From: Actinomycetota bacterium
GTDB lineage: Bacteria; Actinomycetota; Actinomycetes; Actinomycetales; Microbacteriaceae
Reading direction: 5' to 3'
DNA: 7,914 nt
Assembly (NCBI GenBank): GCA_009702645.1
Contig: WLHO01000027.1
Span: 1-7,914 of the forward strand
Both the position numbers and the translations under genes were made by a program. Shown in pieces: positions 1-5,925 of this stretch (positions are counted from its first letter, which is position 1; every line of letters starts with the position of its first letter). The notes under the pieces were generated by a model, which saw only the letters and a program-made list of their open reading frames with translations, made no database searches and was not told the origin of the DNA.

Positions 1-1235
1 AGATCCCTTCTCCAGTTGCTGGAGTCATCGAGCAGATTCTCGTTCAAGAAGATGAGACCGTTCAAGTTGGCGCAGTTCTAGTAATCATCGGTTCCGGTTC
101 TGGCGCAGCAGCTCCTGCAGCACCGGTTGCCGAGGCACCGGTTGCTTCACCGGTAGTTCAGGCTCCCCCAGCACCTGTTGCTCCTCCAGTCGTTGCAGCA
201 CCCGTTGCACCTCCAGTGGTTGCAGCACCTGCCGCACCTCCAGTGGTTGCAGCACCTGTCGCACCTCCAGTCGTTGTGGCACCTCCGGTTGTTGCACCTC
301 CGGTGATCTCTGTTCCTGCTACTTCATCAACAGATGCAGGCTACGTGACTCCATTGGTTAGAAAGTTTGCTCAGGATTCTGGAGTGGACCTATCTAGGGT
401 TTCTGGAACTGGAGTTGGAGGACGCATCCGCAAGGAAGATGTCATGGCCGCCACTTCTGGCTCGGCCACAAACACCGCTGCCCCTTCCGCTCCTCACGTA
501 CCTGCACCAGTAAGCGCTCAGCGCGGAACCAGTGAGCCGATGTCTAGGCTTCGCAAGGTTCTTGCAGAGCGAGCTGTGGCATCTATGGTTTCTTCGGCTC
601 AGCTAACAACAGTTGTTGAAGTTGATGTGACTCGTATTGCTGAAATGCGAAAGAGTGTTCAGGCTCGCTTCACCGCGGCTACCGGTACCAAATTGAACTT
701 CATGCCGTTTTTCTTCCTTGCTAGTGCCGAAGCTCTACGCTCACACCCGAAGCTAAACGCTTCAATCGAGGGCGAGACCATTCACTACCACCCGAGTGAA
801 AACATCAGCTTTGCTGTGGACACTGATAGAGGTTTATTGACTCCGGTAATCCGCGATGCCGCATCACTGAGCCTGGCTCAAATTGCGCAGCAGATTGCAG
901 ATTTGGCATCGCGTACTCGCGAGAACAAGCTAAAGCCAGACGAGATGATGGGTGGCACCTTTACTCTGACAAACACTGGCTCGCGCGGAGCATTGTTTGA
1001 CACCCCGGTTGTTTTCTTGCCTCAGGTTGCAATTTTGGGAACCGGAGTTGTTCAGAAGCGTCCAGTGGTAATCACTGGAAGCGATGGACAAGAATCCATC
1101 GCCATCCGTTCGATGGTTTACCTTGCTCTTAGCTACGATCACCGTCTAGTCGATGGTGCTGACGCTTCTAGGTATCTTGTTGATGTCAAAGCGCGTCTTG
1201 AAGAAGCAAACTTCCAGAACAACCTAGGGATCTAG
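1..1235 (+). CDS. sucB: Dihydrolipoamide acyltransferase (E2) of a 2-oxoacid dehydrogenase complex, 5' partial
   Basis: E2 subunit that passes acyl groups from the E1 enzyme to CoA by way of a swinging lipoyl arm, in the cytoplasmic pyruvate/2-oxoglutarate dehydrogenase complex. The first whole codon is at base 3, giving 410 visible residues, and the true start lies left of the window. In order: the C-terminal half of a lipoyl domain (IPSPVAGVIEQILVQEDETV, about residues 1-34; the lipoyl lysine itself is outside), a Pro/Ala/Val linker to about residue 110, a peripheral-subunit-binding domain (about 114-150, with VTPLVRKFA and GTGVGGRIRKEDV), a second Ala/Pro linker, and the catalytic domain from about 178 to the end. 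The catalytic histidine is in YDHRLVDG, His at 1140-1142. The tail RLEEANFQNNLGI resembles mycobacterial DlaT as I recall it. Actinobacterial genes of this type are usually annotated sucB, but the M. tuberculosis protein at this position is DlaT (pyruvate dehydrogenase E2) and can serve several complexes, so substrate choice is open. The number of lipoyl domains cannot be told from this fragment. Confidence 0.93.
   Translation, partial: IPSPVAGVIEQILVQEDETVQVGAVLVIIGSGSGAAAPAAPVAEAPVASPVVQAPPAPVAPPVVAAPVAPPVVAAPAAPPVVAAPVAPPVVVAPPVVAPPVISVPATSSTDAGYVTPLVRKFAQDSGVDLSRVSGTGVGGRIRKEDVMAATSGSATNTAAPSAPHVPAPVSAQRGTSEPMSRLRKVLAERAVASMVSSAQLTTVVEVDVTRIAEMRKSVQARFTAATGTKLNFMPFFFLASAEALRSHPKLNASIEGETIHYHPSENISFAVDTDRGLLTPVIRDAASLSLAQIAQQIADLASRTRENKLKPDEMMGGTFTLTNTGSRGALFDTPVVFLPQVAILGTGVVQKRPVVITGSDGQESIAIRSMVYLALSYDHRLVDGADASRYLVDVKARLEEANFQNNLGI
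183..305 (+). repeat. 27-bp tandem repeats encoding the E2 interdomain linker
   Basis: Three in-frame 27-bp units at 183-209, 210-236 and 237-263 encode PPVVAAPVA, PPVVAAPAA and PPVVAAPVA. Shortened units follow at 264-281 (PPVVVA), 282-296 (PPVVA) and 297-305 (PPV). The units differ mostly at single bases, so they look like recent slippage copies. Ala/Pro-rich linkers between E2 domains are known to be extended and flexible, letting the lipoyl domain move between active sites. All units keep the reading frame. Confidence 0.85.
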
Positions 1236-1958
1236 TTTCTGGCTCAGTTCGACTAACTTTCCGTTTGCGGAGACATCCAGTCTGTAGTGCAGTGATTTCG
1301 ATCTTCCGTCCTGACATTGAATAGAACCCGTCACGCTTTGAGTTGAGCCAATAATTTGCTGAATCTCCAGGCTTAAAAGCCCCAGGTTCGAATCAACTAT
1401 GACCTCCCCGGAAGTTGAGGGCGACGACAAATCGATGCTGGAGGCAATCCAACTCTCCAGCTCCCCATCGAGAAGATCCAAAGCGCAAGTTACCTCCGGG
1501 GTTTCAACTATCGTTTGCTCAGTTGACTTGGTTGAAGATGTAGGGATCATCACTAGAGCCAAACTCATCAGAGTAAGCAACACTGGTCCGAAAAGAACTC
1601 GCGGCTCAAACCTTTTACTCCTACCCGCACTGACAAAACCAACATCTGCAACCAGAACTTGCTCTTTTATAGATTCTCTGGCGCGAGTAGCCACCTCCTG
1701 AAGAGTCTCTCGATTGCTGGGGCTATCAGCAATCACTAACCAGGGTTTGCCAGCTTCAACTAGTGAGTGCTCGATTCCGGTTTGCTCAAGTTGCTCGGTA
1801 ATCGCTGGCCAACTCGGTCCTGAAAGCTTTCCTCGGAAGACAAGCAGAGAGTTTCTGGCTTGGTCTTTAGCTATAAATACAGTCAGTGCTCTTAGGGCAA
1901 TCGCCTTTTCCAAAACAATTCCTTTTGCTGCCAAAAGACGCTCATGTGATTGCCTCAT
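1224..1958 (-). CDS. Hypothetical single-pass membrane protein
   Basis: I do not recognise this protein. Read from ATG at 1958-1956 it has 244 residues: an N-terminal part of about 119 residues with no visible catalytic motif, one hydrophobic segment at about 120-139 (VLFGPVLLTLMSLALVMIPT), then about 105 residues rich in Ser, Thr and acidic residues. The basic stretch RSKRFEPR just before the membrane segment predicts an inside N-terminus and an outside C-terminus. The only two cysteines, Cys158 and Cys215, both fall in the outer part and could form a disulfide. An in-frame GTG at 1964-1962 would add two residues. I prefer the ATG because a TAGCTT -10 box ends six bases before it and no ribosome binding site is visible for either start; an in-frame TAG lies two codons before the GTG. 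The gene is divergent from lipB and overlaps the end of the E2 gene by 12 bp tail to tail. In M. tuberculosis this slot holds Rv2216, which I recall as an unrelated forward-strand gene. Confidence 0.75.
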   Translation of the reverse strand: MRQSHERLLAAKGIVLEKAIALRALTVFIAKDQARNSLLVFRGKLSGPSWPAITEQLEQTGIEHSLVEAGKPWLVIADSPSNRETLQEVATRARESIKEQVLVADVGFVSAGRSKRFEPRVLFGPVLLTLMSLALVMIPTSSTKSTEQTIVETPEVTCALDLLDGELESWIASSIDLSSPSTSGEVIVDSNLGLLSLEIQQIIGSTQSVTGSIQCQDGRSKSLHYRLDVSANGKLVELSQKLDP

Positions 1959-1970
1959 CGTCACAAGCTA
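1959..1970 (-). promoter_or_regulatory. Putative -10 box for leaderless transcription of the membrane-protein gene
   Basis: On the reverse strand TAGCTT (1970-1965) matches the actinobacterial -10 pattern TAnnnT and is followed by six bases (GTGACG) and then ATG at 1958. Transcription would therefore begin at or next to the A of the start codon. No convincing -35 box is seen about 17 bp upstream, and no Shine-Dalgarno sequence precedes the gene. The assignment rests on pattern and spacing only. Confidence 0.45.
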
Positions 1971-2021
1971 GCTAAATCCCGCTACCGTCTGGGAGCGAAA
2001 CTAGTTTCTTGGGATAACTCT

Positions 2022-2033
2022 TAGACTTGGGGC
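2022..2033 (+). promoter_or_regulatory. Putative -10 box for leaderless transcription of lipB
   Basis: TAGACT (2022-2027) fits TAnnnT and is followed by six bases (TGGGGC) and then the GTG start of lipB at 2034, so the expected transcription start falls on the start codon. The GGGG run ends one base before GTG, too close to act as a normal ribosome binding site. TAGACT also contains an in-frame TAG, so lipB cannot start upstream of it. No clear -35 box is visible. Confidence 0.5.
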
Positions 2034-2669
2034 GTGCCGGAATTTCTAACCGCAGGACTTGATCCCAATTTCGTGCCCTACCTAGAGGGGCTTTCTCTTC
2101 AGCGAGCTATCCACAAAGAGGTGGCTTCAGGCCTAAGGCCAGATACTTGCATCCTGCTAGAGCATGTGAGCACCTATACCGCAGGAAAGCGCACCGAGGA
2201 CTCCGAACGCCCAACCGATGGTACCGAGGTGATTGATGTTGATCGCGGCGGCAAGATAACTTGGCATGGGCCTGGTCAACTAGTTGGCTACCCAATCATG
2301 AAGCTTCCAAATCCCATTGATGTTGTTGGATATGTTCGCTGGCTTGAGCAAGTGCTAATTGATGTCTGCGCTGACTTTGGCCTTGCCACCGAACGCGTCG
2401 AAGGTCGCTCTGGTGTCTGGGCTCCGATTGCTGGTACCCACGTAAAAATTGCTGCAATTGGAATAAGGGTGGCCGAACACACCACAATGCACGGCTTTGC
2501 CCTGAACTGTTCCAACTCGCTGGAGCCCTACGACACCATCGTTGCCTGTGGGATAAAAGACGCAAGCTCCAGCACTATTTCGGCCCTAACTGGCAAACTC
2601 GTCACCCCAACCATGGCCGCTGAGCGAGTCAAAGTGCGACTTCAAGACATTGCTAAAGTTGTAGCATGA
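2034..2669 (+). CDS. lipB: Octanoyl-[acyl-carrier-protein]:protein N-octanoyltransferase
   Basis: LipB moves the octanoyl group from acyl carrier protein onto the target lysine of lipoyl domains (E2 subunits, glycine cleavage H protein), the first step of de novo lipoate assembly in the cytoplasm. The 211-residue protein has the usual family length. Visible family motifs are the substrate-binding segment [17 protein letters not shown] (71-87), [10 protein letters not shown] with the catalytic-pair lysine at 138, HGFALN (153-158), and the nucleophile Cys172 in VACGI. The N-terminal [14 protein letters not shown] (41-54) also matches. The start is GTG at 2034: an in-frame stop lies four codons upstream and the N-terminus aligns with the family as I know it. 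The stop codon overlaps the lipA start by four bases, so the two are probably co-transcribed and translationally coupled. The candidate promoter places the transcript start at the GTG. Confidence 0.96.
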   Translation: MPEFLTAGLDPNFVPYLEGLSLQRAIHKEVASGLRPDTCILLEHVSTYTAGKRTEDSERPTDGTEVIDVDRGGKITWHGPGQLVGYPIMKLPNPIDVVGYVRWLEQVLIDVCADFGLATERVEGRSGVWAPIAGTHVKIAAIGIRVAEHTTMHGFALNCSNSLEPYDTIVACGIKDASSSTISALTGKLVTPTMAAERVKVRLQDIAKVVA

Positions 2670-3673
2670 CCCAGACCGATCCTGGAACAAAGCCTGCAAA
2701 GAAGATGCTCCGCATCGAGGCTCGCAACTCAGCTGTTCCGATCGAACGCAAGCCAGAGTGGATCAAGACTGTTGCAAAAATGGGTCCTGAGTATCAGGCC
2801 ATGCACAAGCTGGTTAAGTCAGAAAACTTACACACTGTTTGCCAAGAGGCTGGATGCCCAAACATCTACGAGTGCTGGGAAGACCGCGAAGCTACTTTTT
2901 TGATCGGCGGATCCCAGTGCACCAGAAGGTGTGATTTCTGTCAGATTGACACTGGCAAGCCTGTGGCTTTCGATCCGGATGAACCACGACGCGTAGCTGT
3001 CTCGGTCCGCCAAATGGAACTGCGATACGCAACTGTCACCGGTGTTGCAAGAGATGATCTTCCCGATGAAGGCGCCTGGTTGTATGCCGAGACAATCAAG
3101 CAAATTCACAAGAAGTCCCCCGGTACTGGAGTAGAGATTTTGGTTCCAGACTTTTCTGGCAAGCCTGCGCTACTGCAGAAAGTGTTCGATGCTAAGCCAG
3201 AAGTATTTGCTCACAACGTCGAGACTGTTCCTCGAATTTTCAAGGAAATCAGGCCTGCCTTTAGCTACGAGCGTTCGCTTGATGTTCTTACTCAAGCCCG
3301 AAACGCTGGAATGGTTACCAAGTCAAACCTGATTCTGGGCATGGGTGAAACCCGCGAAGAGATCTCTCAGGCGATGATTGATTTGTTCAATGCCGGAACA
3401 GATATCTTGACTATTACCCAGTACTTGAGACCAACACCAAAGCACCACCCGGTTAACCGTTGGGTAAAGCCGCAGGAGTTTGTTGAACTAAAGGAAGAAG
3501 CAGAAGCACTTGGCTACCTCGGTGTCTTAAGTGGTCCACTAGTTCGCTCCTCCTACCGAGCTGGAAGACTTTGGGCTCAGTCCATGAACAAAAAAGGCCT
3601 TCCTGTTCCCCCAAACCTTCAACACCTAGCCGACGCGGCCGCCAAAGATGGCTTCGCTCAGGCAGTCGCATAA
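2666..3673 (+). CDS. lipA: Lipoyl synthase, radical SAM
   Basis: LipA inserts two sulfur atoms at C6 and C8 of protein-bound octanoate, finishing the lipoyl cofactor made with LipB. The 335-residue protein shows every expected cluster ligand: the auxiliary iron-sulfur motif C-x4-C-x5-C (Cys59, Cys64, Cys70), the radical SAM motif C-x3-C-x2-C (Cys85, Cys89, Cys92), and the C-terminal RSSYRAG (294-300), which supplies the serine ligand to the auxiliary cluster. [15 protein letters not shown] (123-137) and the segment ILGMGET (223-229) are also typical. The ATG overlaps the lipB stop as ATGA and has no evident ribosome binding site, so translation probably depends on ribosomes finishing lipB. 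Its expected protein partners include the E2 subunit encoded just upstream. Nothing essential is missing. Confidence 0.97.
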   Translation: MTQTDPGTKPAKKMLRIEARNSAVPIERKPEWIKTVAKMGPEYQAMHKLVKSENLHTVCQEAGCPNIYECWEDREATFLIGGSQCTRRCDFCQIDTGKPVAFDPDEPRRVAVSVRQMELRYATVTGVARDDLPDEGAWLYAETIKQIHKKSPGTGVEILVPDFSGKPALLQKVFDAKPEVFAHNVETVPRIFKEIRPAFSYERSLDVLTQARNAGMVTKSNLILGMGETREEISQAMIDLFNAGTDILTITQYLRPTPKHHPVNRWVKPQEFVELKEEAEALGYLGVLSGPLVRSSYRAGRLWAQSMNKKGLPVPPNLQHLADAAAKDGFAQAVA

Positions 3674-3678
3674 TAAAA

Positions 3679-3687
3679 AAGGAAATC
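3679..3687 (+). promoter_or_regulatory. Ribosome binding site that sets the start of the DUF4191 gene
   Basis: AGGA at 3680-3683, within an A-rich run, lies four bases before ATG at 3688. This is the only credible Shine-Dalgarno sequence near this gene. It rules out the longer in-frame reading from 3571, which would overlap the lipA 3' end by about 100 bp. Confidence 0.65.
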
Positions 3688-4389
3688 ATGGCAGAGAAAA
3701 AACCTAAGGTTGAGAAAGAACCTGGCAAAATCAAGCAGCTTTTTCAGGTTTACAAACTAACCGCTAAAGCAGACAAGAACTTTGTCTTGGCAGGAGTCCT
3801 TGCCTTTATTGCTCCACTAGCAATTGGAACCTTGGCGATTGTTTTGTTCTTTAGAGACTCTGCGCTGACAGTTTTTCTATGGGCCATCACCACTTTGCTC
3901 TTTAGCTTCCTTAGCGCTCTAACTGTTTTGTCCCGCAGAGCAGAAAAGGCAGCTTTCATGAGAATCTCCGGCCAGCCTGGTGCAGTAGCCGCAGTTATCG
4001 GCTCAACCCTGAAGCGCGGTTATTCAACAAGTGAGATGCCAGTTGCTGTAGATCCAAAATCCAGAGACGCGGTCTACCGAGCGGTTGGAAAAGCTGGTGT
4101 TGTCTTGATTGCGGAGGGTAACTCAGCCCGAGTGAGACAGCTGATTGAAGATGAGAAGCGCAAGGTCTCAAGAGCCATTCCTGGAGTGACAATCCCGGTG
4201 ATTTGGGTCAACCAGGACCCTTCCTCAACCCCGCTTCACGCTCTTACCAAGACCATCTACAAGCTCAAAAAGGCTCTGACCAGGGCTGAGATTTCGGTTG
4301 TGAACAAGAGATTGGCTGGCTTGGGCCTGAACATCCCGATTCCAAAGGGCATTGATCCAAACCGGATGCGCCCCGGCCGCCGGATGTAA
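3688..4389 (+). CDS. DUF4191 family membrane protein
   Basis: The protein has 233 residues and matches in layout and position the actinobacterial DUF4191 proteins (Rv2219 in M. tuberculosis), whose function is unknown. A lysine-rich N-terminus (1-30) is followed by two hydrophobic segments at about 32-55 and 59-81 with a short FRDS turn, forming a hairpin with both ends predicted in the cytoplasm. The rest is a soluble, basic domain of about 150 residues with the recognisable stretch RDAVYRAVGKAGVVLIAEG (126-144), RVRQLIEDEKRKVSR (148-162) and a basic tail ending RMRPGRRM. No catalytic signature is seen. It begins 14 bp after lipA with its own ribosome binding site, so it is very likely the third gene of the lipB-lipA operon. 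The lasting association with lipA suggests a role near lipoate enzymes or the membrane, but this is guilt by association only. Confidence 0.85.
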   Translation: MAEKKPKVEKEPGKIKQLFQVYKLTAKADKNFVLAGVLAFIAPLAIGTLAIVLFFRDSALTVFLWAITTLLFSFLSALTVLSRRAEKAAFMRISGQPGAVAAVIGSTLKRGYSTSEMPVAVDPKSRDAVYRAVGKAGVVLIAEGNSARVRQLIEDEKRKVSRAIPGVTIPVIWVNQDPSSTPLHALTKTIYKLKKALTRAEISVVNKRLAGLGLNIPIPKGIDPNRMRPGRRM

Positions 4390-4391
4390 GT

Positions 4392-4428
4392 TTTACATTC
4401 CTGAAACATTTCAAGAACTTTCTGAAAC
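4392..4428 (+). promoter_or_regulatory. Putative GlnR operator upstream of glnA
   Basis: Four AC dinucleotides lie at 4395, 4406, 4417 and 4427, spaced AC-n9-AC-n9-AC-n8-AC. The first half, TTTAC-n6-GAAAC (4392-4407), fits the Streptomyces GlnR pattern gTnAC-n6-GAAAC except at its first base. The second half, AGAAC-n5-GAAAC (4414-4428), is weaker and one base short. CTGAAACAT occurs twice (4401-4409 and 4422-4430), 21 bp apart, two helical turns. GlnR is the OmpR-type nitrogen regulator that commonly controls glnA in Actinobacteria. No glnR gene is in the window, so the assignment is inferred from pattern and position. Confidence 0.5.
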
Positions 4429-4439
4429 ATCCTTCTAGC

Positions 4440-4445
4440 TAGAGT
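4440..4445 (+). promoter_or_regulatory. Candidate -10 box of the glnA promoter
   Basis: TAGAGT fits TAnnnT and would start transcription near 4452, leaving a leader of about 50 bases. There is no good -35 box. The second GAAAC half-site of the putative GlnR operator would overlap the -35 region, so binding could either activate by contact with polymerase or repress. Other TA-containing sites nearby are poorer matches. Confidence 0.35.
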
Positions 4446-4487
4446 TATGGCTAATCGGAGCTTTTAGGGCCCGCACAGAAAACACCG

Positions 4488-4495
4488 AAGGGAAG
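4488..4495 (+). promoter_or_regulatory. Ribosome binding site of glnA
   Basis: The purine run AAGGGAAG ends five bases before the ATG at 4501. It is the clearest Shine-Dalgarno sequence in the window and, with the family-typical N-terminus, fixes the glnA start. Confidence 0.65.
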
Positions 4496-4500
4496 CCATC

Positions 4501-5925
4501 ATGTTCAAGACCGCCTCAGAAGTCGTGAAATTCATCAAGGATAACGACGTCAAATTCCTAGACGTTCGATTCACTGACCTGCCTGGAGTTCAGCAACACT
4601 TCAACTTGCCCGCTGCCATGATCGATGAGCAGTTCTTCATCGACGGTCAGCTGTTTGACGGCTCCTCGATTCGCGGTTTTGCATCAATTCATGAATCCGA
4701 CATGCAGCTGATTCCTGATGTCACAACCGCTTACCTTGATGCCTTCCGCGTCGAGAAGACTCTGATCATGATCTTCGATATCTACAACCCAAGAAACGGT
4801 GAGATCTACGCTCGCGACCCACGCCAGGTTGCAAAGAAGGCTCAGGCTTACCTTGGCACTACCGGTCTTGCCGACACAGCGTTCTTTGCCCCTGAGGCAG
4901 AGTTTTTCATCTTTGATGATGTTCGCTACGAGAACAAGCAGAACACTGCGTACCATTTCATCGACAGCTCAGAGGCTGCTTGGAACTCGGGCCGCAAAGA
5001 AGAAGGCGGAAACCTAGCCAACAAGACTCCTTTCAAGGGCGGTTACTTCCCTGTTCCACCTGTTGATCAGCATGCTGACATGCGAGACCAGATTGTTCTT
5101 GAACTAGAAGCAGCTGGCCTATCAGTTGAGCGCAGCCACCACGAAGTTGGAACAGCTGGTCAAGGTGAAATTAACTACCGCTTTGACACTCTGCTTCATG
5201 CAGCCGATGACATTTTGAAGTTCAAGTACATTGTCAAAAACGTTGCCCATGCGTTCGGCAAGACTGCAACCTTCATGCCAAAGCCACTATTTGGTGACAA
5301 TGGTTCAGGTATGCACGTTCATCAGTCGCTATGGAAAGACGGCAAGCCATTGTTCTATGACGAGTCTGGCTACGGTGGTCTAAGCGACATGGCTCGCTGG
5401 TACATCGGTGGAATCTTGAAGCACGCTCCTAGCTTGCTCGCCTTCACTAACCCGAGCGTTAACTCTTACCACCGACTAGTTCCTGGCTTTGAAGCACCGG
5501 TGAACTTGGTTTACTCAGCTGGAAACCGTTCTGCAGCTATCCGTATCCCGATGACCGGAACCAACCCGAAAGCAAAGCGCATCGAGTTCCGTGCTCCAGA
5601 CGCATCTTCAAACCCATACCTAGCCTTCGCAGCGATGCTTATGGCTGGCCTTGATGGAATCAAGAACCGTATCGAGCCACACGAGCCAGTGGACAAGGAC
5701 CTCTACGAATTGCCACCAGAGGAAGCCAAGCTAATTCCTCAGGTTCCTGGAACTCTAGAGGAAGTTCTTCAAGCCCTTGAAAAAGATCACGACTACCTAC
5801 TTGCAGGAGATGTGTTCACCAAGGACCTCATTGAAACCTGGATCGACTACAAGCGTGAGAAGGAAATTGCACCTCTTGCAATGCGACCTCACCCTTACGA
5901 GTTCGAGCTTTACTACGGCGTTTAG
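4501..5925 (+). CDS. glnA: Glutamine synthetase, type I
   Basis: It makes glutamine from glutamate and ammonia using ATP, the main route of ammonium assimilation, as a cytoplasmic dodecamer. The 474 residues match the usual length of adenylylation-controlled (I-beta) enzymes. Visible motifs are the N-terminal beta-grasp signature FDGSSIRGF (52-60), the metal-ligand segment [10 protein letters not shown] (130-139), the ATP-binding segment [14 protein letters not shown] (261-274), [17 protein letters not shown] (334-350) with glutamate and phosphate-contacting residues, and the adenylylation tyrosine Tyr402 in DLYELPPEE. The protein ends in FELYYGV. It is preceded by 111 bp holding a putative GlnR operator, a -10 box and a strong ribosome binding site, so it is probably transcribed separately from the lipB operon. 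The convergent adenylyltransferase gene glnE overlaps its last four bases. By position it corresponds to mycobacterial glnA1. The key residues I checked are present, and codon use resembles the neighbours by eye. Confidence 0.98.
   Translation: MFKTASEVVKFIKDNDVKFLDVRFTDLPGVQQHFNLPAAMIDEQFFIDGQLFDGSSIRGFASIHESDMQLIPDVTTAYLDAFRVEKTLIMIFDIYNPRNGEIYARDPRQVAKKAQAYLGTTGLADTAFFAPEAEFFIFDDVRYENKQNTAYHFIDSSEAAWNSGRKEEGGNLANKTPFKGGYFPVPPVDQHADMRDQIVLELEAAGLSVERSHHEVGTAGQGEINYRFDTLLHAADDILKFKYIVKNVAHAFGKTATFMPKPLFGDNGSGMHVHQSLWKDGKPLFYDESGYGGLSDMARWYIGGILKHAPSLLAFTNPSVNSYHRLVPGFEAPVNLVYSAGNRSAAIRIPMTGTNPKAKRIEFRAPDASSNPYLAFAAMLMAGLDGIKNRIEPHEPVDKDLYELPPEEAKLIPQVPGTLEEVLQALEKDHDYLLAGDVFTKDLIETWIDYKREKEIAPLAMRPHPYEFELYYGV

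Noticed and set aside
216..218. GTG at 216 as the start of the E2 gene.
   Set aside because: It lies inside the repeat-coded linker. The same frame is open back to base 3 and encodes the end of a lipoyl domain, so the gene continues left of the window.
85..297. Reverse-strand open frame opposite the E2 linker, rich in Gln, Glu, Val and Leu.
   Set aside because: It is the complement of the Pro/Ala/Val repeat codons, with no separate start signal or family resemblance.
1399..1701. Forward-strand open frames at 1399-1701 and 1714-1971, opposite the membrane-protein gene.
   Set aside because: They lack ribosome binding sites and recognisable domains. The reverse frame gives a coherent protein with a membrane segment and a promoter, so these look like shadows, although the reverse gene is itself unrecognised.
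1966..1973. TAGCTAG shared by the promoter regions at 1967-1973 and 4434-4442 as a common regulator site.
   Set aside because: Both copies overlap TAnnnT -10 candidates and are very short, so the -10 pattern and chance explain them.
3571..3687. In-frame ATG at 3571 as the start of the DUF4191 gene.
   Set aside because: It would overlap lipA by about 100 bp, and the added residues have no membrane-protein or DUF4191 character. ATG 3688 has a ribosome binding site just after the lipA stop.
4401..4430. The CTGAAACAT repeats and the TGAAA-CA-TTTCA dyad as a corynebacterial AmtR operator.
   Set aside because: The CTATAG-type core expected for AmtR is absent, while the AC spacing and GAAAC half-sites fit GlnR better.
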